Assembly (NCBI GenBank): GCA_022647575.1
Contig: JALCKY010000007.1
Span: 1-64,000 of the forward strand
Reading direction: 5' to 3'
DNA length: 64,000 bases
Origin: Lachnospiraceae bacterium
GTDB taxonomy: Bacteria; Bacillota; Clostridia; Lachnospirales; Lachnospiraceae
Position 1 is the first letter of the stretch. Every line of letters begins with the position of its first letter. The position numbers were made by a program, and so were the translations under genes. The notes under the pieces are model-generated. The model saw nothing but the letters and a program-made list of their open reading frames with translations. It was not told where the DNA came from and searched no databases. Shown one piece after another: positions 7,640 to 16,357 of the stretch.

Positions 7640-8998
7640 CGTGGCACCTCCAGATCCACCTTGACGGCATCAATCAAAGCGGACTGGGTCAGCTCCTTTT
7701 TGGAGAGTGCCTTCAGGATGCGTTCATCAATGGTGCCCTTGGTAATGATGTGCTGGATGACTACGGTATGAGACTGCTGGCCTTGCCGCCAGAGCCTTGC
7801 ATTTGTCTGCTGGTATAATTCCAACGACCATGTGAGCCCGAACCAGACGAGAGTGGAACCGCCTGCCTGCAGGTTTAGGCCGTGTCCGGCTGAGGCAGGA
7901 TGGATGACTGCTACAGGAATCTTTCCCGCATTCCAGTCAGCAATGTCGCGGCTTGTCTTGATCTCCCGGACATTGAAGCGATTCTTGATCCGGGCCAGAT
8001 CGTGTCTGAACCAGTAGGCCACCAGAAGCGGCTTTTCATTTGCGGCCTCGATAATATCCTCCAAAGCGTCCAGCTTCCGGTCATGGAACTCCATGATCTC
8101 GCCGGTATCGGAATAAATGGCACCGTTCGCAAGTTGGGAGAGCTTCCCTGTCAGCGCGGCAGCATTGGCGGCGGTTATTTCGCCATCCGGCAGCTGCAGG
8201 ATTAACTCCTGCTTTAAATTCTCATATCGGTCACGCTCGGCATCCGAAAGCGCTACTTCATATTGCGTGGAAATGAGCTCCGGCATTTTCAGGTGGTCGG
8301 TGGACTTCATGGAAATCGTGATATCTGAAATCCTCCGGTAAATGGCATCTTCTGCATAGGGTAGCGGCTTATAGGAATATATGATTTCGCCATTTCGCTT
8401 GTCCGGAATGAAATAATTCATGCGGTACTGTGTGATAAAGCGACCGAGGCGCTGCCCCTTATCCAGCAGCTTGAATTCTGCCCAAAGATCCATCAGTCCG
8501 TTGGAAGAAGGCGTGCCGGTAAGACCGATGATCCTGTGGATATAGGGCCGAACCTTCATCAGGGACTTGAAGCGTTTTGCCTTGTGGTTTTTGAAGGATG
8601 AGAGCTCATCTATGATCACCATGTCAAAGTCAAATGGGAATCCGGAATCGTCAATCAGCCACTGCAGGTTTTCGCGGTTGATGATTGTAATATCTGCTCG
8701 CTGCATGAGGGCGGCTTTACGCTCCTTCAGTGTCCCGACTGCGACCGCATAGGTGAGACTTCTAAGGTGGCTCCATTTCTGGATTTCTGTAGGCCAAGTA
8801 TCGCGGGCGACTCTTAAAGGAGCTATCACCAGAACGCGATGGACTTCAAAGCTGTCAAACAAGAGGTCGGATATGGCAGAAAGTGTAATCACTGTTTTGC
8901 CCTCAACCTAAGCCCATATCAAGCAGGACTGCAGCAACAGGCTTCTTCTCGATATAAGAGATTGCGTATTTCTGATAATCATGCGGTATGAACTTCAT
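7636..8998 (-). pseudogene. Phage SNF2-type DNA helicase, broken in its Walker A motif
   Basis: The 5' part (from ATG at 8998) reads MKFIPHDYQKYAISYIEKKP...LLDMGLG, then runs into TGA. The remaining frame resumes VITLSAISDLLFD and carries DELSSF, the TGTPSSN motif and a C-terminal helicase domain (ARLWRQGQQSHTVVIQ). The expected junction MGLG-KTVITL is split by seven extra bases at about 8899-8905, exactly inside the ATP-binding GKT. Without them the two parts join in frame as a normal-length SNF2 helicase of about 450 aa. The start overlaps the upstream HNH stop (ATGA). The C-terminal frame alone lacks ATP binding, so the gene is probably inactive, barring sequencing error. Confidence 0.85.
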
Positions 8999-9450
8999 TC
9001 GGCATCACCTCCTTCCTCGATTTTCTTTATTTCTGAAATGAACCATCTCAATTCATTGTGGTGTTTGGCATGAGCCGACTGTGATGAGAAAACCACAAGA
9101 TTATCGGGATTGTTGTTGTATTTGTTTTCATCCCGATGATGTACAATTTCACCATCACGAAGAGGGCGACCGAGCTTTTTCTCGGCGATAACACGGTGGG
9201 CGGCTTTGTTGTAGATTTTGGAATATCCATCACATCTGCCTTTTCCTAATCGTGCCTGCCTTAACTTGTATCTTGTCTCCGACGACATCCTTGTAGGATT
9301 CATGTCTTCGTTTAGCTGAGTCATGTGGAGACTCATGTTTGTATAGTCTTTGAGTTTTGCATAGCCATCTGGGTTCTTTCTTTTGTTGCTGAAGTTGGCG
9401 AGGCATTTCCTGCTGCAGAAATGATGCTTTTTGCCTTTTAGTGAATAGCA
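8995..9450 (-). pseudogene. HNH endonuclease, 5' end lost at the IS256 fragment
   Basis: The frame carries a zinc-finger-like part (HHFCSRKCLANF), a helical linker (NPDGYAKLKDYTNM) and an HNH core (HRVIAEKKLGRPLRDGE, then VHHRDENKYNNNPDNLVVF, and SAHAKHHNELRW). An ATG at 9336 is internal. Coding homology continues upstream to about 9450, where a transposase sequence begins on the other strand, so the true start and first cysteines are missing. The gene ends by overlapping the helicase start. It probably entered as a homing gene and was later truncated. Confidence 0.75.
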
Positions 9451-9944
9451 CAGATCTGACAGAATTGCTACTGAAATGCGTTGGGGAACCGGATCCCATG
9501 CTCAGTATGCTGGAGTGGCTCTGTACCCAGCTCATGGAAGCGGAGGTCTCCGGTCTCACCGGAGCCGAGAAGAACGCACACAGCGCCTCTCGCAGCGACT
9601 ACCGCTGCGGCTACCGGCCCCGCCGGCTGGATACACGTATGGGGACAATGTATCTTATGGTGCCCAAGCTGCGGGGACAAGGCTACATCCCGTTCTTCGT
9701 GACAGAGCGCAAGCGTAGCGAAGCAGCCCTGATTCAGGTCGTACAGGAGGCTTTCGTGCAGGGCGTGTCCACCCGCAAGATGGAGAAGCTGGCGCACAGC
9801 CTCGGCATTGAAAGCATCTCCCGAAGTCAGGTCAGCGAGATGACAAAGGGGCTCAACGAGCAGGTGCAGGAGTTTCGGAGCCGTGCTTTGGACAAGTCGT
9901 GTTACCCTGTACTCTGGGTAGATGCGCTATATGAAAAGGTTCTC
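9441..9944 (+). mobile_element. IS256-family transposase fragment (N-terminal part only)
   Basis: About 165 residues match the N-terminus of IS256/Mutator-type transposases: LEWLCTQLMEAEVSGLTGAE, YRCGYRPRRLDTRMGTM, LMVPKLRGQGYIP, and VLWVDALYEKV containing the first acidic residue of the DDE site. Full transposases of this family are near 400 aa. The reading then passes into antisense primase sequence at about 9937-9944, so the 3' half is gone. Both flanks are broken phage genes, so this is the scar of an insertion followed by a deletion. No terminal inverted repeats were found. Confidence 0.85.
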
Positions 9945-11269
9945 TTTGTAATAAAGTCATTCGCGGAATGCTCCCGCGCACCGGCCATTCCTTTTCTGAG
10001 GTCATAGGTCGCCTCCGGAGTGCAGAGCAAAAAGCAGTCGGCATCCAGATCACGCGGCGAGATCTCCAGCATCGGATGGGATTCCTTCAGCGTGGATGTG
10101 ATATTCTTTGAGTCCCGGCGATGGACAGCAAAGCTCTGATATGCCTTGGCGGAGAGAAATTCCTGATAGGCTTCCATCTGGTCTTTGTTCATGAGCTGTT
10201 CAGCCTTGGCCTTGGATGTATTGTCCAGAATGTCCTGCGCTCCGCAGTTCTTTAGCTTCTGGGCTGCATCAATCATTGCTTTTGCTGATTCGTTCATCTG
10301 CCTGCGGGTCAGCTCATGGGCGACAGCCTGTGCGCCGGGCTCTGTTTCCTGCCAATAGTGATCGCTGTAACGGATAAAGTGCGTGGCCGGAGAGTAGCGG
10401 AGTTCGCCGGAGAAGTATTTTGCCAGAACTTCGGCCTGACCGACATCGGAGAAATCCTCCGGCTTGTAGCTGTTTTCGTCGTTGTAGGCTTCGGGCGGGA
10501 CATAGCCGTCCTCCTTGCTGATTTTTAAGTAAAAGCGCTGGGCACTGTGCCAGATGGTAGAAAGTTCATTGTTATCCAGCGGCGGGACGCAGGTCGCGGC
10601 TTTTTCCAGAAAACTCTGATAGGCTTTTTCAGAATCACCGTATTTCTTGATGACAATACCGGCAAAGCGGGACATAACAGCATTTCGACTGCCTTCCGGG
10701 ATAACTGCGTCTTTTTTATGCCCACCGGGAAGGCCTGCATCGAACTCGTCGTTATTTAAGAATTCCGTGAGATTCATGCGGCCAGGATAGAGCTCTACAT
10801 TTGGCTCCTGTGTACCGAAAAAGAACCGAGCAGCATCCAGAGCCTTCGTATCAAAATACGGGAAGATGGAATTGACCAGCTTTTTCATGTCGCTGTAAAG
10901 GGTGGCGTCTGTCATCCGGTCGATGGGAAAGAGCACATGGAACTTCGGCCTTGCGGGCTTTCCGTTTTTCTCACGGTTATTGAAGCGGCTGTAGTGGATG
11001 GCAATACTCACGCCGGGAAATGCCTCCAGCACATCGGCAGGCGTGACCCAATCCTTCGGATCTTCCGAGTGATCGTTATCACAGTCAACGGGCAGGCAGT
11101 CGGCGGAGATGAAGTTTTCACCGTTGCGGTAGTGGTTCTTGTATTCGGCGCAAACATAGTCATGGCAGACAGCCTCTCTCAGGTTGTCCGTATTCATGAC
11201 GACGGTCTTGTGCGGGTAGGAGCAGTTGCCGGGATTTCCGGTAAAATCAGCACTATAAAGTGTGAACAT
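9944..11269 (-). pseudogene. Phage D5-type primase/helicase, C-terminal helicase half deleted
   Basis: The product starts MFTLYSADFTGNPGNCSYPH and has a primase-like N-terminal domain (SADCLPVDCDNDHSEDPKDW, ARFFFGTQEPNVELYPG), then the D5_N region (ELRYSPATHFIRYSDHYWQE, FLLCTPEATYDLRKG). It breaks off after NDFITK, where a D5 protein would normally continue into a superfamily 3 helicase domain of several hundred residues. The break coincides with the IS256-type fragment. What remains could not act as a replicative helicase. It overlaps the upstream 109-aa gene by one base. Confidence 0.85.
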
Positions 11270-11598
11270 CAGTCATACACCTCCCCGGATTCGTCTTCGA
11301 GCACCTTTGTGATAAATTTCAGCGCCCGGATCATGGTTTCCAGCTCGCAGTCACCGCCGAGGGTGACTTCAAAACCATTACAGCCGTATTTGTCCATGAA
11401 AGGCGTGACATGAATATCTGTGCAGGCCTCATCGGAGATGCGGAAATAGGTGCGGCTGCCATGACCGGTATCGCCGCCCTGATAGCCGTTTGTCCCAGCT
11501 TCAACTTCGAGAATATTGGCGCTTACAACGTCACGGGTATAGGTCGTAATTTCTGTGCCGTCCTGCAGCTTTCTGCGATTTTCTTTAACTTCATACAT
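11269..11598 (-). CDS. Conserved phage protein, 109 aa, function unknown
   Basis: The protein starts MYEVKENRRKLQDGTEITTYTRD and contains YQGGDTGHGSRTYFRISDEAC, suggesting a small beta-rich domain. It directly precedes the primase gene and is one of the standard small early genes of this phage type. No membrane segment or catalytic motif is seen. Intact and normally spaced (4 bases downstream of the DUF4406 gene). Confidence 0.65.
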   Translation of the reverse strand: MYEVKENRRKLQDGTEITTYTRDVVSANILEVEAGTNGYQGGDTGHGSRTYFRISDEACTDIHVTPFMDKYGCNGFEVTLGGDCELETMIRALKFITKVLEDESGEVYD

Positions 11599-11602
11599 AG
11601 CG

Positions 11603-12025
11603 TTAAACCTCCTGACATTCTTCTGTGAAATAGCGCAGGCAGTGGTTCTTCCACTTGGCGCGTTTGATTTCTGATTCCATTCCGGACGAGATGCGACTTC
11701 CGAATACCCAGACCTCCGAGCATTTGCTCATGAGGGCATTCCCAAAAAACAGTCCCAGTTCCCGTTCGTCCGAGCGGTTGTCATCCAGAAATTGCGGAAA
11801 CAACAGATGTGGGGCGATGGGGATATATCCTTGCTCCACGGCAAAGCGGCAATAGCGTCTTGCGGCGGCTACATTTCCTTCCACATCACCGGAATAGGGT
11901 GAGCAGATGTAGACGATAGGCCGGAATGCACGCAGGGACTGCTTCTCATTTGCTGTTATTCTTGAGAGCGCCTCACCGGCAGTCGGGTCAGGATAGCCTT
12001 CGCTGTTGCGATAATTGTTACTCAA
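11603..12025 (-). CDS. DUF4406-type nucleoside deoxyribosyltransferase-like protein
   Basis: The core reads PIVYICSPYSGDVEGNVAAARRYCRFAVEQG and continues PIAPHLLFPQFLDD...SEVWVFGSRISSGM, the fold signature of the DUF4406/nucleoside 2-deoxyribosyltransferase-like group. A role in phage nucleotide metabolism or signalling is possible but unproven. I prefer the TTG start at 12025, preceded by AAGGAG, over the GTG at 12064, which lies inside repeat copy A. Its leader region contains the conserved hairpin repeat. Confidence 0.75.
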   Translation of the reverse strand: MSNNYRNSEGYPDPTAGEALSRITANEKQSLRAFRPIVYICSPYSGDVEGNVAAARRYCRFAVEQGYIPIAPHLLFPQFLDDNRSDERELGLFFGNALMSKCSEVWVFGSRISSGMESEIKRAKWKNHCLRYFTEECQEV

Positions 12026-12049
12026 ACGAGAATTCTCCTTTCCGGGCAG

Positions 12050-12115
12050 ACTTAAGGCGTCCACCTCTAATTTCCACTGGAGATGAACGCCTGATTTGAG
12101 CGGATGATTTTTAAT
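12050..12115 (-). repeat. 66-base hairpin repeat, copy A
   Basis: Nearly identical to 12926-12992. On the minus strand AGGCGTTCATCTC can pair with GAGGTGGACGCCT (13 bp, two G-U) around a 12-base loop. It begins at the stop codon of the antirepressor gene and ends shortly before the ribosome site of the DUF4406 gene. Candidate RNA regulatory element. Confidence 0.65.
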
Positions 12116-12899
12116 TTCCTTGTTCGATGAGTGGAAGATTCCCGTCAGCTTTCATAAGGTCGTAAATAAAGAGACGCCCTGACTGGGTCCAATAAGTATG
12201 AACGGCAGTATGCACTTCTCCATCCGAACCGGAATAGGTAGTGGTTTTGGTAGACGTGTATCCTCTGTCGGCATATTTCTGATAAAGGAGCCAGATTCCA
12301 CTTGGCTGTTTGAATTGAATTTTCTTGTCGTGCAGCCACTTGTTCATATGCTTGGCGCTCCAACCATAGTCTTTGGCGATAATCGAAACGGCCACGAGAT
12401 CCTTGCAATTCAAAACGACATCGTAATAGCTGACTTTTGGTTTCATTTCGGCAATCTGCTGTGTCTGTACGGCAACCGTGTTTTCAAGAAACTTACGTTT
12501 TTCACGTTCAGCTTTGAGTTCCTGCAGCGCAGCAATGGCAAGATCAGGATCAGCCAGAATGTCATCAATCGCATAGAGACCATGTTTGCGGATTGAAGGC
12601 AATACTTCAGATGTTACCCACTTTTTGAAGTGCTTTGCTACGGGAAGTTTGCTGCCGAGGATAAGCGAATACAGACCGGACTCGTTGATGACCGTCATGT
12701 CCTGCACTCCGCCAAGGGTGTCACATTTCGTTACTCCCTTGTCCTCGTCATCCACATGGTCAATCAGTGCTTTACGAGTATTGCTGTAGCCGAGAATATC
12801 GGCAGCATCCTTCCCAACAAACCATGGTTCGTTGGCAATCGTGATTGTCCGGATAGATCCGAACTCCGCGTTTGTAAATGTTGTTATTTCGTTTGACAT
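12111..12899 (-). CDS. Phage antirepressor, BRO-N plus C-terminal ANT domain
   Basis: The 262-residue protein has a BRO-N domain (GSIRTITIANEPWFVGKDAADILGY split over the first 45 residues, then HVDDEDKGVTKCDTL, LILGSKLPVAKHFKKWV) and a C-terminal ANT/KilA-C-like domain with SYYDVVLNCKDLVAVSIIAK and YADRGYTSTKT. Such proteins derepress prophage operons by binding repressors or DNA. The ATG at 12899 is used; upstream ATGs lie in the polymerase frame. The gene is flanked by two copies of a 66-base repeat, each starting at the stop codon of the preceding gene, as if gene plus repeat were a cassette. Confidence 0.9.
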   Translation of the reverse strand: MSNEITTFTNAEFGSIRTITIANEPWFVGKDAADILGYSNTRKALIDHVDDEDKGVTKCDTLGGVQDMTVINESGLYSLILGSKLPVAKHFKKWVTSEVLPSIRKHGLYAIDDILADPDLAIAALQELKAEREKRKFLENTVAVQTQQIAEMKPKVSYYDVVLNCKDLVAVSIIAKDYGWSAKHMNKWLHDKKIQFKQPSGIWLLYQKYADRGYTSTKTTTYSGSDGEVHTAVHTYWTQSGRLFIYDLMKADGNLPLIEQGN

Positions 12900-12925
12900 A
12901 AAATTTTCATCCCTTCTGCGGGTGT

Positions 12926-12992
12926 ACTTAAGGCGTCCACCTCTAATTTCCCACTGGAGATGAACGCCTGATTTGAGCGGATGATTTTTAAT
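12926..12992 (-). repeat. 66-base hairpin repeat, copy B
   Basis: Second copy (one extra base in the loop). It starts at the polymerase stop codon and ends 27 bases before the antirepressor start. Both arms of the 13-bp hairpin are unchanged relative to copy A. Confidence 0.65.
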
Positions 12993-14986
12993 CTTTTTTA
13001 TAAAAGTCTGTAACGTAGCCATCAGCACGGAGCTTGAGACCGGGAGTCCACGGCGGTGTTCTGCCCATTTGTTCACACAGGACGTCAAGCGACATACGCG
13101 GGTCGGCTTCGATGACCAGTTCATCGTGGATGTGCATGACAATGGAGCAGCAGCGTAGCGTCTTCATGGCGTAACAGAGGATGTCGCGGGAGGTTGCCTG
13201 CACGATGTTTTCCACAAATTTCGGGCCGTAGGAATCGAGTCGTTCCCATTTCTTTGTGGAGCCGATGCCTTCATAGGTGATGCATTCGCCGCCGAACTTG
13301 TTCGTCCCGACCTTCGGCTTCACATAGGCAAGGTTCCTGCCGGAAGGAAGCGTGATAAAGAGCATCCCGGAGCGGCAGGAGAAGGTCAGACCGTGGCTGC
13401 TGGTTGTGTGCTTATGCTTGACCGCTTCCATGACCGCACGGTCGACATCCCACCAGAACTGGACGATATGCGGGATTTGTCTGCCGCCAAGCGTCTACCA
13501 GCGGAGGAAGCTCGTCCTCTGAAAGCCCCATCTCGATGGCACCCATTGCTTTGAGTGCACCGACCGAGCCGCCATAGCCGAGCGCCAATTCTGCAATTTT
13601 GCCTTTTTGACGCAGGTGGCCGTTGATGCCGTGCTTCACGACAGGAACACGGAACATCTGACTGGCACTGGCGCAGTAAATGTCGCCGCCATCTTCAAAG
13701 ACCTTCTGCCGCCAGGTCTCACCCGCATACCAGGCGATGACTCTTGCCTCGATGGCACTGAAGTCGGAAACATAAAACTGACAGCCATCCTTCGGAATAA
13801 AAGCAGTGCGGATCAGCTGCGAGAGCGTATCCGGCACATCCTCATAGAGCATTTTCACAGCATCAAAGTCACCGGATTTAACAAGTGCGCGGGCATCTGC
13901 GAGATCCTCCAGATGATTCTGCGGTAGGTTTTGTAATTGAATCAGTCTGCCTGCCCAGCGGCCTGTGCGGTTGGCTCCGTAAAAAGCAAAGCAGCCGTGC
14001 GCTCTGCCGTCATCGCATGCGGCGCGTTCCATCGTCTGGTATTTCCGAACAGAGGATTTGGCAAGCTGCTGGCGAAGTGTGAGAACGGTCTGCAGCTCTG
14101 GCGAGGCAGTTTTTAAGAGCTCTGCCACGGCCTTTTTGCCAAGTGTGTCGGTTTCGAGCCCGTTTTCGGAGAGCCATTGCTTCATCTGCTGGACGCTGTT
14201 GGGATTATCAAGGGCAGTGAGCTTTTTCATTGCTGCGGTCAGCTCCGTCCGGGAGCGGGTATCCATTTCGATGGCCTTCTGCACCAGATCCATGTCGAGG
14301 CGTACACCGCGATCATTGATTTCTTGGTCGATATGATATTCATCCCAGACCGAGTCTGGCACAGGGAATTTTGCAAGCCTATTCTTGATACCCATTTCGA
14401 CTTCTACGTCTCTTTTGTTATATGTTTTAAACACTGACCATTTATCAAGAGCATCTTCAGGAAGATTTCTGCTGCGACCACCGTTTATTTTGGTAGGGGC
14501 ACATGGTACAGAAAAATATTTGATGAGAGCTTTACCTTCATCCATCTTCTGATCTTCAAGCTTCAGTACAGCGCCGACACCTTTTAAGGAAAGCGGCAGT
14601 CCCATTGTGGCTGCCCAGACCATAGAACAGTACCAGCTTTCAGGATTTAAGAAGCGGGAACATTTCTGCGAAAGAGGGTGTGTATCATGGAAGGGGTCGA
14701 GATTTATACCTAAATCACGTAGGTATCTTGACAGGCATACGCGTTCGAAGTTCGCGTTGTATGCCCATTTGATGGCTTCGTCACTGACAAGCGCGTCGAT
14801 GATCTCCTGTGGAATTTTTTCTCCTTGAGCTAGATCGATTGTCCTGACCTCGCCGTTGTCAACGGAATATCCGAATAACAGAATTTCGAAGTCTGGAGAT
14901 TCTGCGTATTTGTATACACCGCACTTGGACAGATCCACGCTGGAAAATGTCTCCAGATCCAATGACAAACTGTTCACTTTAGCCAT
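12988..14986 (-). pseudogene. Phage family A DNA polymerase, frameshifted
   Basis: The 5' frame (14986 to 13412) has an exonuclease-like domain (SLDLETFSSVDLSKCG, with later acidic residues) and polymerase motif A (YVSDFSAIEARVIAWYAGE) and motif B (RQKGKIAELALGYGG). The 3' frame (to 12988) has KPKVGTNKFGGECITYEG and motif C (VMHIHDELVIEA). Joined they give about 660 aa, the usual size. One extra base near 13471 (G on the coding strand, after AATCCC) shifts the frame; removing it restores NPHIVQFWWDVD. As read, the enzyme lacks motif C and would be inactive. Sequencing error cannot be excluded. Confidence 0.88.
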
Positions 14987-15501
14987 GCAAAATTCCTCCC
15001 CGTTTTTATTGCACTGATGATTGTTGGCGTTACGTCATACATTGCTGCAAGCTCAACTCCTTTAATTCCGCAGCAGAATCCGAATCGAATTGCTTGAACG
15101 TCATCGACCGACAGTTTTTTCCATTTGCCTCCTTGCCGGTACACATCAAGAATGTTTTCCAAACGGGTTCCGTAGTGTAAATTTTCAAGCCTGTTATCTG
15201 TTGGATCCCCGTTTCTATGCAGCACTTCCATGCCTTCTTCCGGAGGCCCGACAAATGAAAGCATGACAAGCTGATGAACAGGTCTTCCCGCAGTCCCATG
15301 ACCGAGAACAACGGATAGATGTCCTGCCTTGCAGTACCTACCCGGGCTGAGAATTTTTCCTTTCACAGTTCGGTAGAATAATTTGCCTGCGTAATGACAT
15401 TTGCAGGGAACTCGTCTGTCGAGACTGCGGATTCTGCCTTCTGTACTGACCTGATATCGACCTTCATATCCAGGTATGTCTTTCCATATTTCTATTTTCA
15501 A
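14974..15501 (-). CDS. HNH homing-type endonuclease with NUMOD4 domain
   Basis: The product begins MKIEIWKDIPGYEGRYQV (NUMOD4), continues STEGRIRSLDRRV and an HNH_3 core (VHQLVMLSFVGPPEEG, VLHRNGDPTDNRLENLHYG), and ends with a helix-turn-helix (LSVDDVQAIRFGF...VELAAMYDVTPTII). The TTG at 15501 follows GGAGG at good spacing and is preferred. It overlaps the polymerase start by 13 bases, a common place for free-standing homing endonucleases that target polymerase genes. Intact, the fourth HNH gene of this prophage. Confidence 0.88.
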   Translation of the reverse strand: MKIEIWKDIPGYEGRYQVSTEGRIRSLDRRVPCKCHYAGKLFYRTVKGKILSPGRYCKAGHLSVVLGHGTAGRPVHQLVMLSFVGPPEEGMEVLHRNGDPTDNRLENLHYGTRLENILDVYRQGGKWKKLSVDDVQAIRFGFCCGIKGVELAAMYDVTPTIISAIKTGRNFAWLK

Positions 15502-15557
15502 ATACTCGCCTCCAATCAAACAGGCGACAGAGATCGTTCCCTGCCGCCTGCCGTAAA

Positions 15558-15770
15558 TTATTTATCTAAGGATTTCATGCGTTTTTCGTGATATTCGAGA
15601 TCACGAGCTGCCTGATCCTTTTCGCGCTGTTCATGTTCCATACGGCGCTTTTCCTCTTTGCGGTCATTGAAAATTGTCTCTACGGCTACAGCTATCCATG
15701 TGAGGACAAGCACGCAGAAGCAACCGACGAGAATGTTACAGAGAATTGTAGAGATCATTACTTCGTTCAT
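15558..15770 (-). CDS. Small phage membrane protein, 70 aa
   Basis: Residues 5-30 (MISTILCNILVGCFCVLVLTW) form one hydrophobic membrane span, followed by a highly charged helical tail (KEEKRRMEHEQREKDQAARD) likely to form a coiled coil in the cytoplasm. It lies 13 bases downstream of DUF2815 and upstream of the HNH gene. No function is assigned; size and layout fit small phage membrane proteins of unknown role. Confidence 0.55.
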   Translation of the reverse strand: MNEVMISTILCNILVGCFCVLVLTWIAVAVETIFNDRKEEKRRMEHEQREKDQAARDLEYHEKRMKSLDK

Positions 15771-15783
15771 TATTTCACCTCCC

Positions 15784-16357
15784 TTAATTCAGAAAGTCTT
15801 CATCGTCATCAGTGACGAAGTCAGACTCAGCACTTGCCTTGCCGCCAAGAGGCTCGCCGTCACGGATCTTCTGCAGGTTATTGAGGCCGCAGGCGATTCC
15901 CTTGTTGCCGGAAGAGTTGAAAGCATAAAATGTGATGCTGGCTCTGCCATAGACGCCGGAGTACACTTCGGAACGGGTCAGGATGGGATTCAGGTCTGCA
16001 TCCACAATACCGGGAGCAGAGGTGGCATTGGCGTTTACAAAGTAGGCATTCTTGTAGGCTTCATCATCCGGGACGTTCAACATCGCCATCACGCAGCGGG
16101 GTTTTCAATACAGAGAGCGCAGGGACGGTCTTGCCGTTGCCCTTGAGCTTTGCTTCGCCTTCCTTATAAGCGGCTTCAATGGCAGCCTGAATCTTGGCGA
16201 TGGTCTTGGTATCAGACTTCGGGATAATGAGGCTCACGCTGTACTTCGGTGTGCCGCCGTTGATGGACTTCGGTTCCCAGACGTTTGCGTAGCTCCAACG
16301 GGTGTCGGTACCGGTGATAACCTTCATGGGATTGCTGATTTTCATATTCTTACTCAT
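15784..16357 (-). pseudogene. DUF2815 family phage protein, frameshifted
   Basis: DUF2815 proteins are single-stranded-DNA-binding-like early proteins encoded next to DUF2800 and the phage polymerase. The first frame starts MSKNMKISNPMKVITGTDT with GGAGG upstream and ends at LRDGDVERPG; the second resumes DDEAYKNAYFVNANA and ends DDDEDFLN. One extra G on the coding strand near 16068 (CCCGGATG where CCCGATG is expected) separates them. Joined, the product is about 190 aa, normal for the family. The start overlaps the DUF2800 stop. Confidence 0.85.

Noticed and set aside
12050-12992. The 66-base repeats as phage attachment sites
   Set aside because: They lie inside the early operon around one gene, with no integrase and no tRNA overlap; a regulatory or cassette role fits better.
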